Below, in pieces: positions 1 through 6,622 of a DNA stretch of 20,733 bases. Under the pieces are notes generated by a model. The model worked only from the letters and a program-made list of their open reading frames with translations, was not told the origin of the DNA and made no database searches. Both the position numbers and the translations under genes were made by a program. Every line of letters starts with the position of its first letter. Position 1 is the first letter of the stretch. The DNA comes from Cellvibrionaceae bacterium (GTDB lineage: Bacteria; Pseudomonadota; Gammaproteobacteria; Pseudomonadales; Cellvibrionaceae), in the NCBI GenBank assembly GCA_025800435.1, contig JAOXRV010000271.1, positions 1 through 20,733 on the forward strand, in the 5' to 3' direction.

Positions 1-380
1 CCGAGGCCCAGGCCGAGATCAACATTAACGCCGACGCCCCCCAGCGCCAGGTCAACTTTGACCCCACTATCGGCCAATCGATATTAAACCTGCTCAACAA
101 TGCCACCGATGCCTGCCCTGAACATTTACAGGTAGAGATCGATTGGAACCACAGCAACTTTTACCTAGTAATTGAAGATGCTGGCCCGGGCATTCCTTTA
201 GAAATTGCCGAGCAACTGGGCAAGCCTTTTGTGACCAGCAAGGGCAAGGGTTTTGGCCTGGGTTTATTTTTAAGCCACGCCAGTATCAGCCGCCATGGCG
301 GTGAGATTAAACTTTACAACCGCCACAGCGGTGGCACCCGCACTGAGTTGCGCCTGCCCCTTAAGGGAAGCGAAGGATGA
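1..380 (+). CDS. Sensor histidine kinase, C-terminal part (RegB/PrrB-like), partial
   Basis: Only the C-terminal ~125 residues are inside the window, read in frame 3; the gene starts upstream. The visible part is a HATPase_c ATP-binding domain. It has an N box (NLLNNATDACPE), a G1 box (DAGPGIP) and a G2-type glycine loop (GKGFGLGLF), and it ends in a typical HATPase strand (GGTRTELRLPL). This domain binds ATP and passes phosphate through a conserved His that would lie upstream of the window. The TGA stop overlaps the ATG of the next gene (ATGA), so the two are translationally coupled. The partner is a RegA/PrrA-type regulator, so a RegB/PrrB-type redox-responsive kinase is inferred; the membrane sensor region that would confirm it cannot be seen. 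Confidence 0.9.
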   Translation, partial: EAQAEININADAPQRQVNFDPTIGQSILNLLNNATDACPEHLQVEIDWNHSNFYLVIEDAGPGIPLEIAEQLGKPFVTSKGKGFGLGLFLSHASISRHGGEIKLYNRHSGGTRTELRLPLKGSEG

Positions 381-910
381 GTGAGCAAAGCATTTTACTG
401 GTCGACGACGACGATATTTTTTTACAGGTATTAAAACGGGCATTTAGTAGGCGCGGTTACACAGTTTACACCGCTCAAACCATTGCTAGCGCCCTAGAAA
501 TTAGCCGCGAGCGACAGCCTCAACAGGCGGTGATCGACCTCAAACTGGAAGAAGAGTCGGGGCTGCATTTAATCGAACGGCTCAACGCCCAACAGCCCGA
601 TTTAAAAATGATTATGCTGACCGGCTACTCCAGCATTAGCACCGCGGTCGAGGCGATTAAACTGGGCGCGGTAAACTATCTGTGCAAACCCGCCGATGCA
701 GATGAAATTCTCAATGCCTTTGCCCAGGCCGAGGGCAACGCCGATGTCGAAATCAGCGATCATCCACCTTCGGTAAACCGATTGGAGTGGGAACATATCC
801 AGCGGGTACTCAAGCAACACGACGGCAATATCTCTGCCACTGCCCGGGCCTTAGGTATGCACCGGCGCACCTTACAGCGTAAATTGCAAAAGCGGCCGGT
901 GCGCCAGTAG
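377..910 (+). CDS. regA: Response regulator, RegA/PrrA/ActR family
   Basis: A 177-residue two-domain regulator. Residues 1-115 are a receiver domain with an acidic cluster (VDDDD, residues 9-13), phospho-acceptor Asp54 (AVIDLKL), the switch Thr82 (MLTGYSS) and Lys104 (YLCKPAD). After a short linker, residues 135-172 form a Fis-type helix-turn-helix (ISATARALGMHRRTLQRKL) characteristic of RegA/PrrA/ActR. The length matches that family (about 180 residues). In Alphaproteobacteria these regulators control energy metabolism in response to the redox state of the quinone pool and terminal oxidases; that role here is inferred from family. The start overlaps the kinase stop as ATGA, and GAAGG just upstream can serve as the ribosome binding site. 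A close copy of the pair is not visible elsewhere in the window. Confidence 0.93.
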   Translation: MSEQSILLVDDDDIFLQVLKRAFSRRGYTVYTAQTIASALEISRERQPQQAVIDLKLEEESGLHLIERLNAQQPDLKMIMLTGYSSISTAVEAIKLGAVNYLCKPADADEILNAFAQAEGNADVEISDHPPSVNRLEWEHIQRVLKQHDGNISATARALGMHRRTLQRKLQKRPVRQ

Positions 911-928
911 ACTCACAGGCGAATACTA

Positions 929-1082
929 GGGCACCTCTGAATAACTCGGTGACGCTCAGGCCTTGAGGCAAGCGCCCTAGCAAGGCGCTCGCTCGAAGGC
1001 ATGCTGGGCGCACGTCGAGAGTGAGCAACACCGCTAGGCCATGCGGTTATAAGCTGTGCCTCAAGGCCCCGCAGGGCGGGCC
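929..1082. mobile_element. MITE-like repeat, copy 1 (one-ended, truncated)
   Basis: Begins with GGGCACCTCTGAATAACTCG after a TA dinucleotide, the same terminal sequence as the elements at 5568 and 6247. It then follows the copy at 6247 for about 150 bp, including the central segment near GGCGCTCGCTCGAAGGCATG and the end of homology at GCAGGGCGGGCC. The right half and the right terminal inverted repeat are missing. It has no coding capacity. It lies 19 bp after the stop of the response regulator gene. Confidence 0.75.
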
Positions 1083-1142
1083 TTGAGGTAAAAGTGCCAT
1101 TTACTTGGCCCAGATCATAGTTTTTCCAAACACCTCACAAAT

Positions 1143-1161
1143 AATAGTGATTATCATTACA
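1143..1161. promoter_or_regulatory. Fur box candidate 1
   Basis: Matches 14 of 19 positions of the Fur consensus GATAATGATAATCATTATC by eye, including the central GAT-AT-CATTA core. It is upstream of a heme-type TonB-dependent receptor, a classic Fur target. Confidence 0.72.
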
Positions 1162-1175
1162 AAGTACTAGACGAT

Positions 1176-1194
1176 GCAAATGACAATCATTACC
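1176..1194. promoter_or_regulatory. Fur box candidate 2
   Basis: Matches 15 of 19 positions of the 19-bp Fur consensus (core AATGACAATCATTA). It is centred 33 bp, about three helical turns, downstream of the first site, which would allow cooperative Fur binding on one DNA face. Confidence 0.75.
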
Positions 1195-1345
1195 ATGTGC
1201 GCGCTTTCTTATCCAACCCCCCTTGGTTAAGTAGCTCTAAAGCAGGTGAAACCGACAGCTTACTGCGAAGCAGCAGCCACTGCACCGCAGCAGCATTAAA
1301 CGGCCTGTGGTTTCCCTGGTCACTAAGCACTACAGGTGTCAATCA

Positions 1346-3496
1346 ATGAAAATCAAACCCTATCTCAGTCACTGCCTACTGGCGGCGAGCCTGGGCAGCA
1401 GCCTCAGCTATGCCGAGCCAAACCAGCCCTGCGCCGAAGACGACAAAGACTGTAAACAGCCCATCTACACCCTCGATAAGGTAACCGTTACCGCCACCCG
1501 CAGCGAGACCTCAAACTCCAAGTACCCCGGCTCCATCGGTGTAATTGACAGCGAAGATATGGCCAATAGCGCCAATGTGGTCGACAGCCTATCGACGATA
1601 CCCGGCCTGGAAGCCGGCGGGGACAACGGCCGCAATATCGGCTCCCAGTACACCGTTCGCGGTTTTGGCTACCAGAGTGAATCGCGGGTAATTATCAAGC
1701 AAGACGGCGTGCCCCAGTCACCCAGCCTGTTTTCTAATCATATTTCCAGCTTTCGCACCGATACCGACATTTTAAACCGGGTGGAAGTGGTTAAGGGTGC
1801 CTCCTCGGTATTGCACGGCAGTGGTGCCATTGGCGGTATCGTCGAAATGAAAACCAAAGACGCCACCGACTATTTAGCCGAAGGCGAACACTTTGGCGGC
1901 CTACTTGGGCTGCGCTATGAATCCAACAATATGCACAGTGTGCGCGCCGGTATTTACGGCAAAGCCGACTCGCTGCCGATCGACTTTTTACTCTATGGTA
2001 AAACCGCAGACTACGGCGAGATAGACCTAGCCGACGGCGGCACCCCCGACTATGAAACCATTGGCAACGACGAAGAAATAAATACCAGCTATTTAAATAT
2101 CGGGTTTGATATCAGTGACGAACAGCGCCTGACTTTCTCGGTGTTTGATTTTGATGAGAGCCTGGAAACCGTTTGGCAGACCCTGTATCACTACGAAATT
2201 AACGAAGACAGCCCCGTGATTGGCTCCTTACAGCAGACTGACTACGTTGTTAACTACGACTACGCCAGCAGCAGTAATACGCTTATCGACCTATCTGCCA
2301 AGGTTTATCGAAGCAAGGCATATTACAGCCGTGGCTGGGATAATGTCGATCCAGATAACGGCAAGCGCGACCAGCTCACCTATAAAAACGAAGAAACTCG
2401 ACAGGGTTTTAACCTAAAAAATATTGCTCGTTTTAACAGCGGTGCCATTGGCCATGTTTTGCTCACCGGGGTAGAGTTTAACAAGCGCGAAGAAGACGCG
2501 CTGTATCTGCGCAACGGCGTCTATAGTGATTTTGGCTCCATGCCCAATAACTATGATGACTGGGGCTTTTATCTGCAAGATGTTATCGATTTTGGTCAGT
2601 TAGAGCTGACACTGGCAGGACGCTATGATCGCTTTGACCGCTCCATCGATAGGCCCGGTGCCTTCGACTATGAAGACAGCCACTTCTCACCCAGAGTCGC
2701 CCTGGCCTATGAAATAAGCCCCGGTCTAAACTTGCTGCTGGGTTACTCAGAGACCTTTCGCGCGCCGACCCCGCATGAGACCTCCTCTGAGGGCGCCCTT
2801 AACCCCCATTACTACTATATGCCAAATGCCGACCTGGAAGCGGAAACCGCCAGGGAGTTCGAAGGCGGGTTCTCTTACAATAGCAAAGGCCTATGGCTAG
2901 CTGACGATGAAATATCGATCAAAGCCAGCTATTTTGACGGCGACATTGAAGATATGATTTCGCTGCAACGCCTGCCAGAACTGGGCACACCACCAGAGTC
3001 GAGATTTTATGCTCAGTACCAAAATATTGATAATGCCCGTCGTAAAGGCTACGAAATTGAGCTAACTTATAGCCTCAGCAAACTGGTTGTCAGCAGCAGC
3101 TTTGAGCATTTAGAGCTGTACGATGAGCAAACCGGTGAAAACGTTAACCAAGCGTTTGCCGATAAGTTGCAAATGTCTGCCACCTACGTAAACAACGAGT
3201 TGGGCCTGCAAATTGGCTTGGGCATGGATCACTGGTTCGAGCCAGACCAAAACCCCGCCACCATCGTTTCACGCGGCAAAACTTACACCTATGTGGACGG
3301 CGACTTTACCCAGTTTAACCTCAAAGGTGTGTGGAATATTCCGCTTGCCAATATGGGTATTATCGAAGCTGCCAAACTGAAGTTTGGGGTTAATAACCTG
3401 ACCGATAAACAATATATCAATGCCCGCTACACCAACAACACCTCAAGGGTGGGTAATGGCAGTAATATTTATATCGATTTAGAGTTAGACTTTTAA
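1346..3496 (+). CDS. TonB-dependent heme/hemoglobin-type outer-membrane receptor
   Basis: A 716-residue outer-membrane receptor that would import an iron source using TonB-ExbBD energy. The chosen ATG gives a clean signal peptide (MKIKPYLSHCLLAASLGSSL..YA) and has AGGTG eight bases upstream; an in-frame GTG at 1307 would add 13 residues that spoil the signal peptide. A TonB box (DKVTVTATR, about residues 44-52) precedes a plug domain (VRGFG, IKQDGVPQS, VEVVKGASSVLHGSGAIGG). The barrel holds a FRAP motif (about 471-474) followed by an NP..(Y)..P..NADL segment, as in heme receptors. The protein ends in an aromatic residue (LELDF). Two Fur-like boxes upstream fit iron repression. Transferrin or other iron chelates remain possible substrates. 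No TonB, hemophore or heme oxygenase gene is nearby. Confidence 0.9.
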   Translation: MKIKPYLSHCLLAASLGSSLSYAEPNQPCAEDDKDCKQPIYTLDKVTVTATRSETSNSKYPGSIGVIDSEDMANSANVVDSLSTIPGLEAGGDNGRNIGSQYTVRGFGYQSESRVIIKQDGVPQSPSLFSNHISSFRTDTDILNRVEVVKGASSVLHGSGAIGGIVEMKTKDATDYLAEGEHFGGLLGLRYESNNMHSVRAGIYGKADSLPIDFLLYGKTADYGEIDLADGGTPDYETIGNDEEINTSYLNIGFDISDEQRLTFSVFDFDESLETVWQTLYHYEINEDSPVIGSLQQTDYVVNYDYASSSNTLIDLSAKVYRSKAYYSRGWDNVDPDNGKRDQLTYKNEETRQGFNLKNIARFNSGAIGHVLLTGVEFNKREEDALYLRNGVYSDFGSMPNNYDDWGFYLQDVIDFGQLELTLAGRYDRFDRSIDRPGAFDYEDSHFSPRVALAYEISPGLNLLLGYSETFRAPTPHETSSEGALNPHYYYMPNADLEAETAREFEGGFSYNSKGLWLADDEISIKASYFDGDIEDMISLQRLPELGTPPESRFYAQYQNIDNARRKGYEIELTYSLSKLVVSSSFEHLELYDEQTGENVNQAFADKLQMSATYVNNELGLQIGLGMDHWFEPDQNPATIVSRGKTYTYVDGDFTQFNLKGVWNIPLANMGIIEAAKLKFGVNNLTDKQYINARYTNNTSRVGNGSNIYIDLELDF

Positions 3497-3954
3497 TCAT
3501 TGGGGCGGCTTTGCACGGGGCCGCCCAATTCCTCAATGCCATGTTTAGACAGTATATACCTGAGCGAATGCTCCAGCTTGCCACCGCTAAACTGCTCGAC
3601 AATTTTACCGCCCTTAAACAGCATCACCGTCGGCATTGCCTCAATACCATAATCATTAGACAGCTGTTGGTATTTTTCCACGTTGACCTTGGCCAATAAA
3701 AAACCACCTTGATATTGCGCCACCAACTCCGACAGCAGTGGGGTAAAGGCTTGGCAGGGCTCACACCAAGGCGCGTAAAAATCGACTAACACCGGCGTCT
3801 GCGCCGAGGTTTTAACCACCATATTATCAAACTCGGCGGCGCTTACTTCGCGCTCGTATACACTGTTTTGGGTAACTATTTTAGGCCGACGGATAAACTT
3901 AAAATAAAACAGGGCCATAAACATGATCATGCCCGCAATTAATACCAAGTGCAT
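3493..3954 (-). CDS. Membrane-anchored thioredoxin-domain protein
   Basis: A 153-residue protein with an N-terminal hydrophobic segment (about residues 3-20), which likely anchors it in the inner membrane, followed by a basic IRRPK stretch. The thioredoxin fold begins near residue 38. The active site is WCEPC (Cys64 and Cys67), and the cis-Pro loop is AMPTVMLF (Pro108). WCEPC differs from the classic WCGPC, so its redox potential may differ. The basic residues follow the hydrophobic segment, so by the positive-inside rule the catalytic domain could be cytoplasmic; orientation is unresolved. An AAGG motif precedes the ATG. It lies 3 bp after the hydrolase gene, the last member of the mlaA-hydrolase-thioredoxin unit. 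Its stop overlaps the stop of the convergent receptor gene. Confidence 0.85.
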   Translation of the reverse strand: MHLVLIAGMIMFMALFYFKFIRRPKIVTQNSVYEREVSAAEFDNMVVKTSAQTPVLVDFYAPWCEPCQAFTPLLSELVAQYQGGFLLAKVNVEKYQQLSNDYGIEAMPTVMLFKGGKIVEQFSGGKLEHSLRYILSKHGIEELGGPVQSRPND

Positions 3955-3957
3955 CCT

Positions 3958-4680
3958 TCAGCCCTCCTGCTTAAACTTTCCGCTATTTAAAAAATAAACC
4001 ACCTGGGCGATTACCTTTTTATTGTGCATTAAAAAAGGGTGAGCCACCGGCGCCACCATATGATCGCTCATGCCCGCTAGCTTAGTCCGTTCGACCGAGA
4101 CCTTACCGTCATCGGTACCGGGAATAAACTTAGACAGAATAAGATTGATTGATTTGCTACCAGCAATAATGCCCACCTCAAAATCAGCCGGGCCGAGGCG
4201 ATTGGGCACACTCAGGCTGCCCGTACCCAGCTGCAAGCCCGCCTCGCCATTAATCCATTTAAAACCCGGCACCGCGCCGAGCTTATCCACCACCTCGCTG
4301 CCCTGATTGGGCGGGCCCAACATAACCACCCGGCGCAAACGCGCCAACTTGTGTTTGCTTAAATACTGGCGCACTAAAATACCGCCCATGGAGTGAGTGA
4401 CAAAATTCACCCGCGATTGTGCAGGGCATTTGCTTAAAGCGGTATCGATAGCCTGATCGGCCAGAACTTCAATGGGGTAATCGCGAGAGGGATAGCCTTG
4501 GTTAACAGTGCTAAAACCAGCTTTGACAAGGGCCTTATCCATTAAGCTCATAGAGCTAGGGCTTCGGGCCAGGCCGTGCAGCAGCACCACACAATCTGTT
4601 GCCTTGGCCCCAGAGTGGGCGCTCATCACCAGGCTGAGCGCCAACGGTATGCCGAGGTGTTTAGTCCTCGAACTCTTCAT
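3958..4680 (-). CDS. Secreted alpha/beta hydrolase, lipase-like
   Basis: A 240-residue alpha/beta hydrolase with a likely signal peptide (MKSSRTKHLGIPLALSLVMSA..). The oxyanion-side motif VVLLHGL follows directly. The nucleophile elbow is THSMGG (Ser97), Asp in GTDDGKVSV is a candidate acid, and a His in APVAHPF or FLMHN is the likely catalytic base. The fold matches small triacylglycerol-lipase/esterase-like proteins; the substrate is not known. The gene overlaps the end of mlaA. A TTG at 4698 has a well-placed GGAGG and would add six residues (MAPVST), so the true start is uncertain; the ATG at 4680 gives the better signal peptide but a weak ribosome binding site. Co-transcription with mlaA suggests a role at the envelope, possibly on phospholipids (inference). 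Confidence 0.82.
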   Translation of the reverse strand: MKSSRTKHLGIPLALSLVMSAHSGAKATDCVVLLHGLARSPSSMSLMDKALVKAGFSTVNQGYPSRDYPIEVLADQAIDTALSKCPAQSRVNFVTHSMGGILVRQYLSKHKLARLRRVVMLGPPNQGSEVVDKLGAVPGFKWINGEAGLQLGTGSLSVPNRLGPADFEVGIIAGSKSINLILSKFIPGTDDGKVSVERTKLAGMSDHMVAPVAHPFLMHNKKVIAQVVYFLNSGKFKQEG

Positions 4681-5401
4681 CGTCGAGACCGGCGCCAAAG
4701 CTATCCTCCACTTGGCCGTCCTTAATTAGATATTCGCGCCGCTGTAAATAGGCATCGCGCATAAAACTGTATTTATCGCCACTGATGGTATCTTCGATAT
4801 CCAATAGACCTGCGCGCACATCAATAAACTGCATACCGCGAGTGGAGTTGCGGGTGGGCACATGATCAATATAGCCGACTGGGCTTGTGTACATATCAAC
4901 CGGCATACCCAAGCCATCGCGAACCGTTACCGGGCCCAAAAACGGCAGCACCATGTAGGGGCCGGAGTCGACCCCCCAGGCGGCCAAGGTTTGACCAAAG
5001 TCTTCGCCTTCATTGCGCTGCAGGCCCATATGCTTGGCCACATCAAATATACCTACCACCCCGAGAGAGGAGTTAATTAACAAGCGGCTGGTATCGTTGG
5101 CGGCCTGTTCAAACTTGGCCTGCAACAGATCGTTAGCGATATTGCCGAGCTCGCCAATATTGTTGAAGAAATTACTGACGCCTGTTTCCACCACATCCGG
5201 AGTGACCGCACGGTAGCCCTTGGCTATTGGTTTAAAAATAAACCCATCAACCACCTCGTTAAACTCAAACATAGAGCGGTTAAAACCCTCCCAGGGGTCT
5301 TGGGGGTTGGCTTGGGCGCCGCTGTCGCCAGAGTTAACCGTGGCACAGCCAGTGCCGGTTAACAGGGCCGCAGTGGCTATAAAGGTGGGTAGAAATCTCA
5401 T
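4661..5401 (-). CDS. mlaA: MlaA (VacJ) outer-membrane lipoprotein, phospholipid retrograde transport
   Basis: A 246-residue lipoprotein. A signal peptide ends in a lipobox, LTGTGC, with Cys19 as the lipidation site. The MlaA/VacJ domain follows: DPWEGFNRSMFEFNEVVD near residue 35, then NFFNNIGE, LLINSSLGVVGIFDVA and EDFGQTLAAWGVDSGPYMVLPFLGP. MlaA sits in the outer membrane with porin trimers and removes mislocalised phospholipids from the outer leaflet, passing them to MlaC. The length is normal for the family. The C-terminus is acidic (GLDDEEFED). The other mla genes are absent here, which is common because mlaA is often unlinked. It is the first gene of a minus-strand unit with the hydrolase and thioredoxin. 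The ribosome binding site is weak. Confidence 0.96.
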   Translation of the reverse strand: MRFLPTFIATAALLTGTGCATVNSGDSGAQANPQDPWEGFNRSMFEFNEVVDGFIFKPIAKGYRAVTPDVVETGVSNFFNNIGELGNIANDLLQAKFEQAANDTSRLLINSSLGVVGIFDVAKHMGLQRNEGEDFGQTLAAWGVDSGPYMVLPFLGPVTVRDGLGMPVDMYTSPVGYIDHVPTRNSTRGMQFIDVRAGLLDIEDTISGDKYSFMRDAYLQRREYLIKDGQVEDSFGAGLDDEEFED

Positions 5402-5567
5402 TGTTATGGTATACCTAAATCACTATGGAACGGCCACATTGTAGGTCGGATCAGGCAGGGGAACAATTACGGCCGCTAACCGGGGCCGTATATCAGCAAT
5501 AAGAATTGTTAAATTGGGGCTTTAGCCTAGATTTTTGCCACTCTTGGTGGGTATCTAGGCGACCCTA
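5402..5567. other. mlaA upstream region
   Basis: A 166-bp non-coding stretch between mlaA and MITE copy 2, presumably carrying the mlaA promoter. A short inverted repeat (TACGGCC at 5468-5474 with GGCCGTA at 5484-5490) lacks a T run on either strand, so I do not call it a terminator. I see nothing else. Confidence 0.4.
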
Positions 5568-5752
5568 GGGCACCTCTGAATGACTCGATGATGCTCAGCG
5601 GGATCCTAAAGCGTACAGCTGCAAGGCGCGCTGCGCAGTGAATGCCGGCCGCCTTTATAAGCAGCCGGGCGCCGCAGATGTGCGCTTTAGGGCCCGCCCT
5701 ACGGGGCCTTGAGGCAAAGGCCTGAGCGTCATCGAGTTATTCAGAGGTGCCC
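5568..5752. mobile_element. MITE-like element, copy 2 (complete, 185 bp)
   Basis: Complete element with terminal inverted repeats of about 32 bp that differ at only two positions. They start GGGCACCTCTGAAT and continue through ACTCGATGA.GCTCAG. It is flanked on both sides by TA, consistent with a TA target-site duplication as made by IS630/Tc1-type or some IS5-type transposases. It encodes no protein. Its reverse complement aligns with the element at 6247, which carries 79 extra bp. Its right edge touches the TAG stop codon of the small secreted protein gene. Confidence 0.85.
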
Positions 5753-6231
5753 TAGTTACAGCGATAGTCAAACTGCAGGTCGAGGCCTTGATTGGGGCCG
5801 ACCGCGTATTTCTCGCTCTTTACCTTAAAGCCATTGGGGCACTCTTGGGCAATAAGCTGTAATAGCTCAAAGCGCCGGGCCGACAGGGCCTCGGGGCTGC
5901 GCAGCCATTGAGTATTCGGCTCGACAGCTGGCTCAGGGCTCAGCACCTGGGTTTTGGCTTTGGCCGCCGCTTGGGGTTTGGCACTGGCCTGGGCCTTGGC
6001 GGCCTTGGCTTTGAATTCTGGGGAGTTGGTCGAGCCGCTGTTTTCGCCGCCGCTCAGGTCTTTGAGGATCTTGTTAATGCCGCTGTCTTGGCCGCAGAGA
6101 ACATAATCACCGGTATCATCGTCCTCCAGGTCTACCGCATACACACAATCTTCGGCGTCTTGCTGCGCCTGGGCAGTGGCAACAAAACCAACAGCCAGGG
6201 CCAGTAAGGCAATAAAACTAAGGGATTTCAT
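5752..6231 (-). CDS. Small secreted protein of unknown function, flanked by two MITEs
   Basis: I do not recognise the family. The 159-residue product starts with a signal peptide (MKSLSFIALLALAVGFVATAQA). A short acidic, Cys-containing segment follows (DCVYAVDLEDDDTGDYVLCGQDSG), then an Ala/Lys-rich low-complexity linker (KAKAAKAQASAKPQAAAKAK). The C-terminal ~55 residues look folded (RRFELLQLIAQECPNGFKVKSEKYAVG..LQFDYRCN). Four cysteines could form two disulfides in the periplasm. The ATG is preceded by GGAGA at good spacing; an in-frame TTG at 6243 overlaps that site and is not preferred. One MITE begins 15 bp upstream of the ATG and another abuts the TAG stop, so the gene has no native promoter region of its own. 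Confidence 0.75.
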   Translation of the reverse strand: MKSLSFIALLALAVGFVATAQAQQDAEDCVYAVDLEDDDTGDYVLCGQDSGINKILKDLSGGENSGSTNSPEFKAKAAKAQASAKPQAAAKAKTQVLSPEPAVEPNTQWLRSPEALSARRFELLQLIAQECPNGFKVKSEKYAVGPNQGLDLQFDYRCN

Positions 6232-6246
6232 GGGCTTCTCCAATTA

Positions 6247-6510
6247 GGGCACCTCTAAATAACTCGGTGACGCTCAGGCCTTGAGGCAAAGACGCTAGTA
6301 AGGCGCTCGCTCGAAGGCATGCTGGGCGCACGTCGAGAGTGAGCAACGCCGCTAGCGCCTTTGCCTCAAGGCCCCGCAGGGCGGGCCCTAAAACACACAT
6401 CTGCGGCGTTGCGCTGCTTGTAAAGGCGGCCGGCATTCACTGCGCAGCGCGCCTTGCAATTGTACGCTTTAGGGTCCCGCTGAGCATCATCGAGTTATTC
6501 AGAGGTGCCC
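6247..6510. mobile_element. MITE-like element, copy 3 (complete, long form, 264 bp)
   Basis: Complete element bounded by the same terminal inverted repeats (GGGCACCTCT.AATAACTCG at the left, its complement at the right) and flanked by TA on both sides. It equals the reverse complement of copy 2 plus a 79-bp internal segment also present in copy 1. That segment contains its own hairpin: 18-base arms at 6281-6298 and 6352-6369 match at 17 positions. No transposase is encoded, so it would need one supplied in trans. Confidence 0.85.
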
Positions 6511-6546
6511 TAATACTCTACTGATTGCTCAGTGTACCCTAAATAC

Positions 6547-6580
6547 AAAAAATGCCACCCGTTTCCGTGTGGCATTTTTT
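6547..6580 (-). terminator. Rho-independent terminator of the porin gene (bidirectional)
   Basis: A 12-bp perfect stem (AAAAAATGCCAC paired with GTGGCATTTTTT, 10-base loop) with A and T runs on the two sides, so it works in either direction. It lies 43 bp after the porin stop. Confidence 0.92.
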
Positions 6581-6622
6581 GAAGTGCCAGCTAAACATAG
6601 ATGGCCAGTTTGCGGGGCAAAC

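Larger units (their letters stand above)
1083..1345 (+). other. Upstream region of the heme receptor gene
   Basis: This 263-bp non-coding stretch runs from the truncated repeat to the receptor start. It holds two Fur-box-like sites (listed separately) near 1143-1194, so the promoter is expected there. The remaining ~150 bp is a long leader in which I see no convincing hairpin, riboswitch or small gene. Confidence 0.5.

Noticed and set aside
5468..5490. TACGGCC/GGCCGTA hairpin upstream of mlaA as a terminator
   Set aside because: No T run follows on either strand and it lies in the probable mlaA promoter region.
6218..6436. Minus-strand frames across the MITE copies (also 810-1031)
   Set aside because: They translate the repeat element itself; their shared sequence reflects repeat homology, not a conserved protein.
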